From contig CM055111.1 in the NCBI GenBank assembly GCA_029204225.1, forward strand, positions 12,586,697 through 12,650,696: a stretch of DNA of 64,000 nt, read 5' to 3'. The first letter of the stretch is position 1. Every line of letters begins with the position of its first letter. Position numbers and translations under genes: made by a program. The notes beneath the pieces were generated by a model. That model was not told where the DNA came from. It was given only the letters and a program-made list of their open reading frames with translations, and did not search any database. The stretch is from Diphasiastrum complanatum (taxonomy: Eukaryota > Streptophyta > Lycopodiopsida > Lycopodiales > Lycopodiaceae). This document shows, in pieces, positions 32,331-42,907 of the stretch.

Positions 32331-33391
32331 GATTACGTTCTTTGAGGCTGCTCCATTTCCTTTGTAAAAATGTTAAAAGCGATTTTACGGTCTTAAAATT
32401 ATGACGAGATCATTCAAATTTCAAATGTATTCGGAAACGGTGCTTTTAGTGACCATCGCACTTGATAGAACGGCCTCACCATAATTTTATGGCCATTTTA
32501 CTGAGTGCAAAGGTCACTGAAAGACTTTTCTGAGGCTTAACAGATTGTCTCGGCATTTTACGTTACGGTCAAAAAATTTTTTATGACCCATAGACTTTTA
32601 TTTTTTGTGAGGATTAATGTGATGTCCCAAAATTTTTATGCACATTTTGAGTTATAAAATGCTTTTGAAAAGATTTTTTTCTTCATAAAACAACTCCACA
32701 AAACTAAAACAATAATCGTTCCAAAGGAATATTATTTAGTCCACTTCAAACATGAAGTAAAATGCCAACTCATGCCAACTCTATCCTTTATTATATCTTA
32801 ACCAACTCACCACTTAGAGGAGAAAGAACCCTTCATTAAATTATATGTTAATGCCTATCATATGCATATGAATTTCCCTTTAGTTCCTTTACCTCTAATA
32901 ACCAATAAGTACTCACATTAGTACTAGAAGATGTCTTGCAAAATGTCCTTAATCTATGGTTAACCATCAAGAGAAAAAAAAGATGTCGTGCAAATAGTTT
33001 TCTCTATAAATCTTTCAAATAAACTTATAAACCTCTCCTTAGTACTAGAAGATGTCTTGCAAAATAGTTTCCTCTATTTATCTTTCAAATAGAGTTATTA
33101 ACGTATGAAGCCAATCTATCGACTTTGGTTTATTCACTTTAAAGTGTGAATGGTTATAAATTTCTAAACCGGATTTATTGAAACATTATGTATCATGTAT
33201 GGTGATGTTTAGCTTTGCATAAACACCTAAAATCTATTGTGATGATTTGCATCAATATCTCTTAGAGTTTGCATCTCATTTTGTGTGTAGATGCTGATTT
33301 TTCTACATTGGCAGGATTGTTGGTTTGCTCCTTATTGTAACCAAAGATTTGGGACATGGATTGGATCTTGAATGATCTGAAATCCTTCACA
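32331..33391. other. AT-rich unassigned sequence with one duplication
   Basis: No gene recognised. The phrase tagtactagaagatgtcttgc occurs at 32919 and 33040, with related following sequence about tctttcaaat, so there is an old duplication of about 120 bases. It is bounded on the right by the truncated Cop-G protease. Confidence 0.45.
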
Positions 33392-34375
33392 CTAGTCACG
33401 ATGGTGAGTCATGTGTTGAGTTGCTCCGGAGTCTAGATACTAGGAATCAATATTCTGTTGTTCTCGGACTTTGGTCATGAAAGCTGCTTCATCTTCCTCT
33501 TCTTGTTGTTGCTGATTTGAGTGACTGGCTGTAGCACTATGTGCTTGTTGTTGGAACTGCTTCTTCTTTCCGTTGTTGTACTTCAAAGTTTGGCAGTCCT
33601 TGATTTCGTGGCCAGTCCTCTTACAGTATCTATAGAGGACTGGTTGGAATGATGAAGAGCTTGAATTCGCTCCTGGACCGGAATTTGGTCTAGACTGCAT
33701 GTTGCTCTTCTTGTCAATAGAGCCTGACTTTGTAGATCTCTTGGATCTAAACTTCTGATTTTTTGAATACAGAGCATGAGGATCCGATCATGACCTTGAG
33801 GAGAATGCTGATCTTATGATCTCCTCTTGTAGCAGCAGCGAAATTACTCTTGATAGAGTGAGATGCTCCTGGGTAGAAATTGCCATTACCCAATTTTCAT
33901 AGGCTTCAAGTAGACTTGATAATAGAGTCATAAGTGCATCGAAATCTTCTATGACTGAGGCAGTTGCAATCATCTGCTCCATAAGATTCTTGAAGGTGTT
34001 GAGGTGACTCGAGACACCATCTGCGTCAGACATTCTGAGGGTGAAGAATTTTTTCCTCAGATGAATCTTGGAAGTAACATCTCTAATGTCATAGAGAGTT
34101 GCTAGGATGTTCCAAGCATCCTTAGCCGTCTGAGCAGCACGTATGTGGCTGATTTGAGTGTCCTTGATGTTGAGGGTGATCATGGAAAATGGTTTGCCAT
34201 CTCTCAGTCTCCACTTGGTGATGACGGCTGCATCACCTTCTAGTTTGAGCTCTGTACCATCAACGATGTCTCACAATTCTTTGGCTAGAAGTATAACCTT
34301 CATCTTGAATTTTCAGAGATGGTAGTTATCTCCATCGAGTTTGTCAATGAGAGATGAACTAAATGATGGATCCAT
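33392..34375 (-). pseudogene. Cop-G gag and start of protease, truncated
   Basis: The ATG at 34375 gives MDPSFSSSLIDKLDGDNYH, then TGA for the Trp before KFKMK and a second TGA in KELWD. An open segment carries ITLNIKDTQISHIRAAQTAK and LRKKFFTLRMSDADG. The knuckle reads LYRYCKRTGHEIKDC, so its first Cys is Tyr. A TAG precedes YLDSGATQHM, and similarity to Cop-H ends about 10 codons later. Integrase, RT and the 3-prime LTR are absent. Confidence 0.85.
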
Positions 34376-34496
34376 TCTGGTTAAACAATTTCGTTGGTAG
34401 ACACAACAACTGTTTGTATACTGTTGGTTGCGCGTTTGCTAGAAAGACGTCTTGATAGAAACAAGACTGATAATCCGTAGTAGAAATGCAGATTAC

Positions 34497-35599
34497 ATCG
34501 TAAAATCGTGTGTGGGCGTGAGCGGCAGCGGAAGCTCGAGGATTGAGCATGGCTTGTTGGAACGGAAACACAACAGTTAGCAGCAGAATTATTCAAGTAG
34601 AAGAATCTATACTGAATGCGCAAATGAACGACGCAGTAGTGAGACAAAAATTGCACTATGATTAATATCAACAGTTAGCTTGAAGTAATAACTTCAGCTT
34701 GCTAAGCGTGATAACGCTGGCTACAGATAAGTCTGATTGAAAGCTAAATTCAATTAACTCAATTAACACTTACATAGTTTGAATCAGCTAATATATAGAT
34801 TTACAAGTGTCGAGGAAAAATATCTTACAAGCCTTTAATGTTATTTACGCCAGTCTTTGCACATGTACAAAGTTGGTAACCGCTAACCACCTTTGGGATA
34901 TTTGGTTGTCCAGCTGTTTTAGGGTTGTTGATAAGTTGGCGACGTCGGTCAGCCAATATAGCGAAACGCGAAAATAGCCGAAAAACTCAAAGGTGCCCTT
35001 AGATTGAAGGTATGCAACTCCTGAATTGCCCTTACACTAAAGGTATGTAAATCCCTAAGGTGCCCTTAGAATCAAGACAACGAAGAAGGCGAAAAAGCCA
35101 AAAAGTGCCATGCAGTGGAGGCAGAGAAGAAGGCGAAGGTGCCTTGAACTAAAGGCAGTGAGAAAGGCGAAAAGTGCCTTAGTTTAGAGGCAGCAAAAAA
35201 AATCGAAAAAAGGCGAAGGTGCCCTAAAAATGACTTTAAGGTTTTCTGGGTACTTCGTCGCATTTTTCGCAAAGAGCAAAAAGGTGAAAAAGGTGAAGGT
35301 GGTCCAAAAATGGTTTAAGTAATTCTGGCCAGTGTGTCGTCTTTTTCATGAGCGAAAAAGGCGAAGAAGGCGGATAAAGCAAAGGTGCTTTAAGAATGGT
35401 TTCTAAGTCATTCTGGTCACTGGGCCAGTGTGTTGCATTTTTCACTAGGGAGAGAAAAAGGGCGAAGGTGTCTGAAAAATTGTTTAAAGTAAAAGAAAGA
35501 AAAAATGTGAAGGTCCGAAAATTTGAAGTCGACCTTTGGTTTTTCAGGATGCTCATTACTTGAACGATTTGTTTAAGACTGAGCACAAAAAATCTAACA
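34497..35599 (-). repeat. Cop-G 5-prime LTR; adjacent PBS deleted
   Basis: Begins (minus) TGTTAGATTTTTTGTGC at 35599. Compared with Cop-H, about two dozen bases spanning the LTR end and the primer binding site are missing at 34496/34497. In Cop-H the sequence reads gattac, then the PBS, then tcgtaaa; here gattac runs almost directly into tcgtaaa. It is about 1100 bases long, against about 700 in Cop-H. It contains repeated ggcgaaggtgcc-type words. Confidence 0.8.
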
Positions 35600-37150
35600 T
35601 ATGCGCTGTTATGGCCTCTGGATGGATTAACCAATCTCTGCATTGGTGGCCTATAGGTAAGAAGCCCTGCTTCTGTGCTAGCTCCTTCTCCAACTGCAGA
35701 TTTTCCTCTCGTGATAGCCCCTCCTCTTTGATGAACTGCTCCAATTTCTCCGTGATTCGTGTGAGCAAGATCGTTCTCGTCCAGTTTTCAACCCTACATT
35801 ATCAATGCATACTGGGCCACCTACAGTGATGATGTCAAGCTGGGATTGTAGTAAATCCCTTTCATACTCGATGACATCCTTGTATGTCTGCAGTGTCTCA
35901 GCTTCCCTCTAAAATTTTGTGATTCTTTCAAAATAATGGGCATTCTTATCCCGTAATGTCTTGTTGTCGTCCTCCTTCCTTTGCAACTGTTCTTTCAGCG
36001 TTTTGATGCACACTACCTTTCCCTGCAACTGCGCTTGGTATTGGCAGACCTTGGGTCTCTCCTCCTTAGCAATTTGTAACCTTGTTGTTTGTTCATCATA
36101 TAATGCCTTCAAGTATGCTACCTGCTCCTCCAGATGGAAATATTCGCTTATAAAATCCATTCCGGGTCGTAACGCCGGTGAAAATTCAACAGCAGTCTGC
36201 AAAAATTCTCGGATATTCTCATCATCTCGATATGATCTGTGTGCAGCTGCCATCTCGTCCTTCTGGACCTTATCATCTTGCCTCTGTAGAGTATTGTCCA
36301 CTGCCTAATCAACATTAATGTATATCCCATCATCATGTTGCACTACCGGCATGGGGTCCAAATCTCTTGTTGCTTCATCAGTCTGCGTCGCCCCCTGGTG
36401 TTGTTGAGGATTGTAGGAGTCCGATTGGACCTCTGCCTCATCCCTTGTAATTTTGGTAATGAGAAAATACTATTGACTGCCGTTGCTGGCACTGAACTCT
36501 GCAACGAACCCACCTCCTGATTAGACAATACTCCAAACACCTCACATATCCTTGTGATATGTGCTCCCCATTCACTGTACTTCCTAGCACCATCCGGGCA
36601 CTTCTTGAACTGCTTATATGCAATTGTGCCCCAAGGGATGGGTGTCCCCCTCAAAGTGGCTTGGATCAATGCAAAGTTTTTCACCGATATGTATCGATCG
36701 GTGTGTCATCCAAAGACCATATGGTTGAACCATCTCCCCAAAGCACCTAGGGACGCTGGTTGATAGAGACTCAACTTGTACCCCTGTTCTTTATTGAAGG
36801 CAGAAAAGAACTCTGCCATTTGCACCAAAGGTATGTTTATAGTATCACCATCCATGGGCAAACCGATGGTGTCCACGAACATCTACTCCGTGATCGGAAT
36901 ATTGACATTGCGCACTTGTGTGAACCCTTGCTCTGCCGATTCCTTCTTGATATTGGTCAAAAATTCTATAGCCACATCCTCTATGATTTATTCGGATTGA
37001 ACAGTTGCAAATGGTCTAACCACAATTGTTTCAAATAGTCCTGGATCGACGCGCCCTTGACATCCATGCATTTAATAAACCTAGAGCCCTTGTTGATAGC
37101 TACCATCGCCACTATTCGTTGAGTGTAATTCTGCTAGCGATGGGTGTTAG
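35600..37150 (-). pseudogene. Gyp-2 extra ORF downstream of integrase, coiled-coil protein
   Basis: A sense-strand frame after pol, broken in a few places. Its first part carries QGYKLSLYQPASLGALGRWF, NFALIQATLRGTPIPWGTIA and HITRICEVFGVLS. This pattern resembles the plant family called putative plant transposon protein, found in gypsy-associated ORFs. The second part (36301-35909) is Glu/Lys/Gln rich with heptad-like leucines (LEEQVAYLKALYDEQT, LKEQLQRKEDDNKTLR), a likely coiled coil. A last segment (35556-35768) carries TEKLEQFIKEEGLSREENLQ. It is cut by the Cop-G LTR at 35599. Gyp-4 has a clear homologue. Its function is unknown. Confidence 0.6.
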
Positions 37151-37677
37151 CTCAAAATTGTCGCAACTCAGCATGCAAAAGCTCTTGTGCATGAGGTGAT
37201 TATGAATTGGTCAATTCATGGTTTTAAGTTATGCCTCTACTCTCAAACGCTAACTGGTCCTATGCGCACCTATAAAAAATGGAGACGTATCAATTGCTAC
37301 AGTCCCATCAAATTTATTCTCGTACGAAGGAGTGTTTAACTGCGACTTTTAGTGGTATTAACACTGCTGAAAGTTATAGTATAGAATGTACTCATGGAAA
37401 GCGTAATATAAAATTGTAACTTTTCAGTTTAACGAAATAACAAAAAGCTCCGTAATATTCTCTCAAACTGTAATAATCCAAGAACCGTAATATTCCTTCA
37501 GAACCGCAGTAACCTAAAAGTCATAATATTATGACAAAGCCGCACTAACCTTAAAAAATGTAATATCCCTACAAACAAACAAAACATAACATTCTTACAT
37601 CACCTTCAAAAGAGTTCATCTTGCCGTATCTCCCGTCGTGGAAACTGCAATAACAGAACCGTAATCTTATTATCCCT
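37151..37677 (-). other. Gyp-2 non-coding spacer between integrase and the extra ORF
   Basis: No coding frame. Words such as ccgtaatat and ccgcagtaac recur between about 37380 and 37600. The spacer at 54.35-55.04 kb in Gyp-4 has similar accgcaaagtcccta words, so the feature belongs to the family. Confidence 0.5.
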
Positions 37678-38340
37678 TCATACTCCGAGTTCTCCCAACT
37701 GGCATTGGTTGAACGTAATCCTAGCTTTCATAATATCAAACAGAGAGTCAATCAATCCTTTATTGATATCACTTTTTCCTTCTGGAGGATTATAAACCTT
37801 TACGCGACTGTTGTTGACAACAAATGGCAAACCCGATGGGTGCTGCCATGCTATTGTCACATTATTACCAAAAATATTTATGATTCAATATGGTCCTTCC
37901 CAATGCTGGTCTTTTGATTTCAAAGTGTTCGTTATACTCCCAGGGTAGTACAACACTAGATCTCCCTTCTTAAGCTCTCGTTCATGTATGTGCTTGTCGA
38001 ACCATCGAGCCTGCTGTTGTTTAATCACCCAGTTCATCCAATATGCATAGCCTCTATGCTCTTCCAAAGTTTCAACACAATTAATCATTCACGTGTGGCG
38101 CATTCGGCATTTCATCTATGCCCTCTTCCTCGTTGCTCGTTTCAATATGGGACAATTGATTGGCTATGGTATGCACTCGTCTAGGTCAAATTCGCACTTC
38201 AAACTCAAATTCTTGGAATTGAATCATCCATCCCACAATCCTACCTACAATCATAGGTTTATATATAAGATAAAGCAACAATTGATGATCCATATAAGCA
38301 ATAAAATTATTATCAAGTAGAACATATCAGAATTTTTGAA
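37678..38340 (-). pseudogene. Gyp-2 RNase H scrap and integrase C-terminus
   Basis: RNase H end (AYMDHQLLLYLIYKP, FQEFEFEVRI, RRVHTIANQLSHIE) is followed by the integrase C-terminal region (RWFDKHIHERELKKGDLVL, then YYPGSITNTLKSKDQHWEGP). The zinc finger and catalytic core between them are absent. The last segment (37860-37678) carries FVVNNSRVKVYNPPE. No chromodomain is present. Confidence 0.75.
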
Positions 38341-39438
38341 GTGCAAAAATTAAACTCAATGCCTCTCGTTCCGTAGAAAGGTTTGCATCTCCTTTGGGGT
38401 CTTTGGAACCCGCATATTCTTAATTACCTTGACCTTTGCTAGATCAATAGATAAGCCCTCTTTAAGAATGATTTGTCCCAACAAAACTCCACTTCGCACA
38501 CAAAAAGTACATTTATCTGGATTCAAACTGATGCCATATTCATAATTGTGCTGGAAATACTTCTCCAAAAAATCCAAATGATCATTCGCATCTCCATACA
38601 AAGAGAAATCATCCAGAAAAATCTTCATTAATCGATCCAAGTAGTCATAAAAGGCCTTAGTCATGACCTTTTGAAAGGCTGCTGGTGAATTTTTCAAACC
38701 AAACGACATCACCTTATATGCGTACACTCCCCACTCTATGATGAACGCCGTTTTTTCCCTATCTTTTTCCGCAATTTGAATTTGATTGTAGCCACTGAAC
38801 CCATCTAGAAAACTGTAGAGTTCATGTCCAGCGACTTCATCCAAAACAAATGCCCGTCGACAGTCGTTCTTCCAATGCCTATACACATTACATATAGCAC
38901 AATAGCGTGTACTAGTGGGACATTCATTAATATAATGCCCTTCTTGATTACAATTTTGACAAAAACAGATATTCCCCTGTCGAAACTCCGTAGTAATGAC
39001 ATCCTTAGTAGTTGTTGGTGGTGGTTCACTAGCTTTTCCCTTCTTCTTATGCTTCTTGGACCGTTTCCCATCACGTGAAGAAGATGAATCCTCTTTCGAG
39101 CTTGAGAAATTAGAAGATTCTGAACCTGTATCCGTATCAGAATCAGATGAATCATCATGCCCATGATGCCGACGATGTCGCCAGTACTTACTTCCTACTT
39201 TCCTCTTCCTCCAACATCCACAATATGTTCTAGACCTTGACCATGCAAAGATGTAGTTCCTCGTCGAAGAACCTTATGTAATCTATGACGAAAATACTTG
39301 ACGTGGTTAGCATCTGTAAGTGGCTCCTATAATCTCTTCTCCAGCACCTTAAAACGTTACACATAAGCCAATACATCCTCCTTCCGCTTCTACTTGATAG
39401 CCTACAACTTATCTAGAAATTCTTCATGTCGCTTTTTA
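38341..39438 (-). pseudogene. Gyp-2 gag end with two zinc knuckles fused to RT
   Basis: The gag part has KRKEDVLAYV and RFKVLEKRL, then a Ser/Asp-rich and Lys-rich linker. Two intact CX2CX4HX4C knuckles follow (CQNCNQEGHYINEC and CAICNVYRHWKNDC). Directly after the second comes LDEVAGHELYSFLDGFSGYN of RT, so protease and the RT N-terminus are deleted. RT continues in a 176-codon frame (38886-38356) with SFGLKNSPAAFQKVM and the catalytic motif IFLDDFSLYG. The FLDGFSGYNQI motif is typical of Athila/Tat gypsy elements. Confidence 0.85.
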
Positions 39439-40387
39439 GTAGTTGAATTCCTGGATTGGAATTTGGATATTCAATTCTTGGGTCGGATTTGTCAACATCT
39501 TTCCCCTTGTGGTCAATGAACTGGTCTTTCACAAAAATGACATCTCTATAGTGAATGCCTTCTCAGTATCCATACTGCAGAGCTTGTATGCCTTGTGAAT
39601 AGCCGATGAAAATCATTTTTCTACTTTTGTCATCTAGCTTTCTTCTTAGATCTTCAGGGATCTGAACGAAAGCGATGCATCCAAACACTTGAATATATTT
39701 GAGTGGTGGTTTCGCTATCCACACCTCATAAGGTGTCTTGCCATTCAGGGCTTTGGTGATGGATCGATTCTGCAAATAGGCAACTGTAGTAACAAATTCT
39801 ATCCAAAATCTCTTTGGAAGAGAGGCATGGGCCAGCATGCTCTTGGCACTTTCGACGAGTGTCCGATTCTTCTGTTCAGCTACACCATTGGACTGAGGTG
39901 AATAGCTGGTTGTAAATTATTGATGTACCTCATTGGCCTTGCAGAACTCCTTGATTATGTGGAGATATACTCTCCCTCTCCATCTGTGCGTAGAGCCTTG
40001 AACTTCCTCTGGGTCTGGTTTTCTATAGACACCTTGAACTGCTTGAAGAACTTGAATGCTTCAGATTTGTTCTTCATAAAGTAAGTAGTAGTCCTTCAAG
40101 AGAAGTCGTCGATGAAGGTTAGGAAATAGAGAGCTCCCCCTGTGGAAGCACTCTGCATCGGGCCACAAATGTCGTTGTGTACAAGAAGGTCAAGCAAGCC
40201 CTTAGATGTGTGAATTGATTCTAAATTGAAGGGACTTCTAGCATGCTTGCTGATAAGACAACTTTCGCATGGAGAAGTTGGCTTGCTAACAGAAGGCAGA
40301 TCTTGTACTAGTCTCAGAGTAGACATTTGCTAGATACTATTGAAATTGATGTGGCCAAGTCTGAAATGCCACATCATATCAGTTGAT
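39439..40387 (-). pseudogene. Cop-H integrase, truncated by Gyp-2 junction
   Basis: CESCLISKHARSPF of the finger is followed by LVHNDICGPM, FLTFIDDFS and a stop. It then shows LRTDGEGEY and NGVAEQKNRTLVES, so the three catalytic positions remain. It continues with RFWIEFVTTVAYLQNR, KTPYEVWI and YIQVFGCIAFVQIPEDLRRK, then breaks off near 39439 where Gyp-2 gag begins. RT, RNase H and the 3-prime LTR are missing. Confidence 0.85.
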
Positions 40388-41714
40388 TCAGAAGTGGCTG
40401 TGTGAAGAGCTTGACACGTTAGAAGAGTAGCAATGGCTGAGTTTGTAAAGATAGCCACTTCTTCTTCCGAAGGCTACAACCTTCCGGGATTTGTCAAGAA
40501 TTGTGCAGCCTTCTATATCGAATTCGACCCTCCGACTTGAATCAGTGATTTTACTAACTGAGAGGAGATTCTTGGTCAGATTTGGAACGTGGAGAACGTT
40601 GGACAACAACTTGACTTCACCTTTCTGAAATTCGACTCTAATTGTTCCCTCACATTCCATTGAATGTGATGAGTTGTCTCCAAGTTCCACAACTCTTGTA
40701 TGGGTGAATGACTTGTAGTCCTTGAACCAGTCGCGATGGTGAATCATGTGTTGAGTTTCTCCGGAATCTAGATACTAGGAATCGATATCCTGTTGTTCTC
40801 CAACTTTGGTCATGAAAGCAGCTTCATCTTCCTCTTGTTGCTGAATCAAGTGATTGGTTGTAGCATTGTGTGCTTGTTGTTGGAACTGCTTCTTCTTTTC
40901 ATTGTTGTACTTCAAAGTTTGGCAGTCCTTGATTTCATGGCCAGTCCTCTTATAGTATCTATAGAATAGTTTCTGCACTAGAATGATGAAAAACTTGAAT
41001 TCAATCCTGAACCATAATTTGGTCCAGACTGCATGTTGCTCTTCCTATTAGGATAATCTGACTGTGTAGATCTCTTAGATCTGAACTTTTGATTTTTTTT
41101 TTTTTAGTATAGAGCTTGAGGATCCACTCTTGAGCCTGAGGAGGATGCTGATCTTTTGATCTCCTGTTGTAGAAGTAGCAAAATTACTCTTGATAGAGTG
41201 AGGTGCTCCTGGGTAGAAATTGCCATTATCTAATTTTCATAGGCTTCAGGTAGACTCGATAATAGAGCCATGAATACATCAGAATCTTCTATGATTGAGC
41301 CAGTTGCAATCACTTGCTCCATAAGATTTTTGAAAATGTTGAGGTGACTCGAAACACTCTCTACGTCAGACATTCTTAGGGTGAAGAATTTCTTCCGCAA
41401 GTGTAGCTTGAAAGTCACATCCCTGATATCGTAGAGAGTGGCTAAGATGTCCCATGCATCTTTAGCAGTCTGAGCAGCACGTATGTGGCTGATCTGAGTA
41501 TCTTTGATGTTGAGGGTGATCATGGCAAATGCTTTGCCATCTCTCAGTCTCCACTTGGTGATGCTGGCTGCATCACCTTTTGGTTTGAGCTTTGTGCCAT
41601 CACCAATGTCCCACAGTTCTTTGGCTAGTAGTATGAACCTCATCTTGAATTTCCAGAGATGTTAGTTGTCTCCATCGAGTTTGCAATGAGAGATGAACTA
41701 GAAGATGGATCCAT
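40388..41714 (-). pseudogene. Cop-H gag, protease and pre-integrase, with stops
   Basis: The start codon at 41714 (MDPSS) precedes LWKFKMRFILLAKELWDIGD, ITLNIKDTQISHIRAAQTAK and LPEAYEN. A TAG replaces the following Trp near 41229. The knuckle reads FYRYYKRTGHEIKDC, with both of the first two Cys replaced by Tyr. A TAG before YLDSGETQHM is shared with Cop-G. The frame 40747-40388 carries NVLHVPNLTKNLLSVSKITD. Confidence 0.85.
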
Positions 41715-41846
41715 GTTGGTTTGAATGAGATCGTTGGTAGAAACAACGAAATCAGAATACTGTTGGCTACACGCTTGCTATAGAAAACGTCTTGATAGAA
41801 ACAAGACTGATAATCCTTAGTAGAAATGTAGATTACTGAAATGCTT

Positions 41847-41858
41847 GCTCTGATACCA
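41847..41858 (-). promoter_or_regulatory. Cop-H primer binding site (initiator tRNA-Met)
   Basis: On the minus strand this reads TGGTATCAGAGC, the exact copia consensus, directly beside the LTR end. Confidence 0.92.
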
Positions 41859-42559
41859 TGTCGTAAATAGAGAGGATAGGAAGCGGACGTTTGAGCGTGG
41901 GCGTGTAGGAACGGAAATGCAACAGTTAGCAGTAGAAATATTCAGGATGAATGATTCATACAAATTGCACAAATGAACCATACAGTAGTGAAACAAAAAT
42001 GCACTTTGATTAATGTCAAACAGTGAGTACAATGTTTGAAGTGGTAACTTCAGCTTGATTGTTGAGCATGATTACGTTGGCTACAAATAACTTTGATTAT
42101 TAAAAAACCTCACTTAATTAGTATTATATATTTACAAGTGTCTTAAAAAAACATCTTACAAGCATTGAATGTTATTTACGCTAGTCTTTGTATATGTACA
42201 AAGTAGGTAACCGCCCTTGGGATATTTAGTTGTCCAATTGTTTTAGGGTTGATGACAGTTTGGCGAAGTCAGTCTGCCACTATTGCGGAAAACTCAAAAA
42301 CCCCGAAGGTGCCTTTGAATAGAGAAAGCATGTAGATCCTGAAGGTATGCCTGAAATGGATTTCAAGGTATTTTGGTTATTGTGTCGCATTTTTCCAAAG
42401 GTGCAAAAAATGCAAAGAGGACGAAAAAGATGAAGGTGCCTTAAAAATGTTTTAAGGCAAAAATGAAGATTGCAAAAAATGTGAAGGTCCGAAATATGTA
42501 GTCAGCCTTCGGCTATTTTCACTTGAACGATTGTTAAGGCTGAGCATTAAAATCTAACA
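41859..42559 (-). repeat. Cop-H 5-prime LTR
   Basis: Runs (minus) from TGTTAGATTTT at 42559 to TTTACGACA at 41859 beside the PBS. It is about 700 bases long, about 400 shorter than the Cop-G LTR, from which several ggcgaaggtgcc-type modules are missing. It forms the left boundary of the histone-like island. Confidence 0.88.
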
Positions 42560-42568
42560 TAGAAAACT

Positions 42569-42871
42569 ATGCAAGTTCATATAGGAAGAGAGAATAGAAG
42601 ATTGTTGAATAGAAGATTACATTCTTCTCCAAAATGTATTCCCAAATATCAGAAGTCAACCAACCTCCTAATTCCCAAAGCACCATTTTATTGTAATGTC
42701 CGCCAGATCACTAGGGATGATCTTGGCAGTTTTGTTAGATTCACTCCCGCGGCACTTCAGTGCCTTCAAGAGGCTTCTGAGAATTTTCCAAGCCTTCTTT
42801 TTGAAGACTCTGTTTTGCTCGCCATTCATGCCAAGCCACTTACAATAATGCCAGAAAGAATTGCCATATAG
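42569..42871 (+). pseudogene. Divergent histone H3, CENH3-like, histone-fold fragment
   Basis: A 100-codon ATG frame matches the H3 histone fold in order: KYQKSTNLLI (alpha-N to alpha-1), PFYCNVRQIT (alpha-1), RFTPAALQCLQEASE (loop 1 to alpha-2), LLFEDSVLLAIHAK (alpha-2) and LTIMP (loop 2). Between PF and LQEA there are 25 residues against 24 in canonical H3. A longer loop 1 is typical of centromeric H3, and LLIPxxPF and TPAAL also resemble plant CENH3. The N-terminal tail is absent and helix alpha-3 is broken: TAG at 42869 is followed by an in-frame DAR-stop-I remnant. No intron is seen, although plant CENH3 genes usually have introns, so a retrocopy is possible. The 5-prime side is cut 10 bases from the Cop-H LTR. 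H3 membership is strongly supported; the CENH3 assignment is inference. Confidence 0.7.
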
Positions 42872-42907
42872 GATGCGAGATAGATATTGTAGATTACATA
42901 AGGGTGA

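Noticed and set aside
35961-36308. 115-codon plus-strand Cys/Ser-rich frame
   Set aside because: It is antisense to the heptad-rich Gyp-2 ORF, which has a homologue in Gyp-4.
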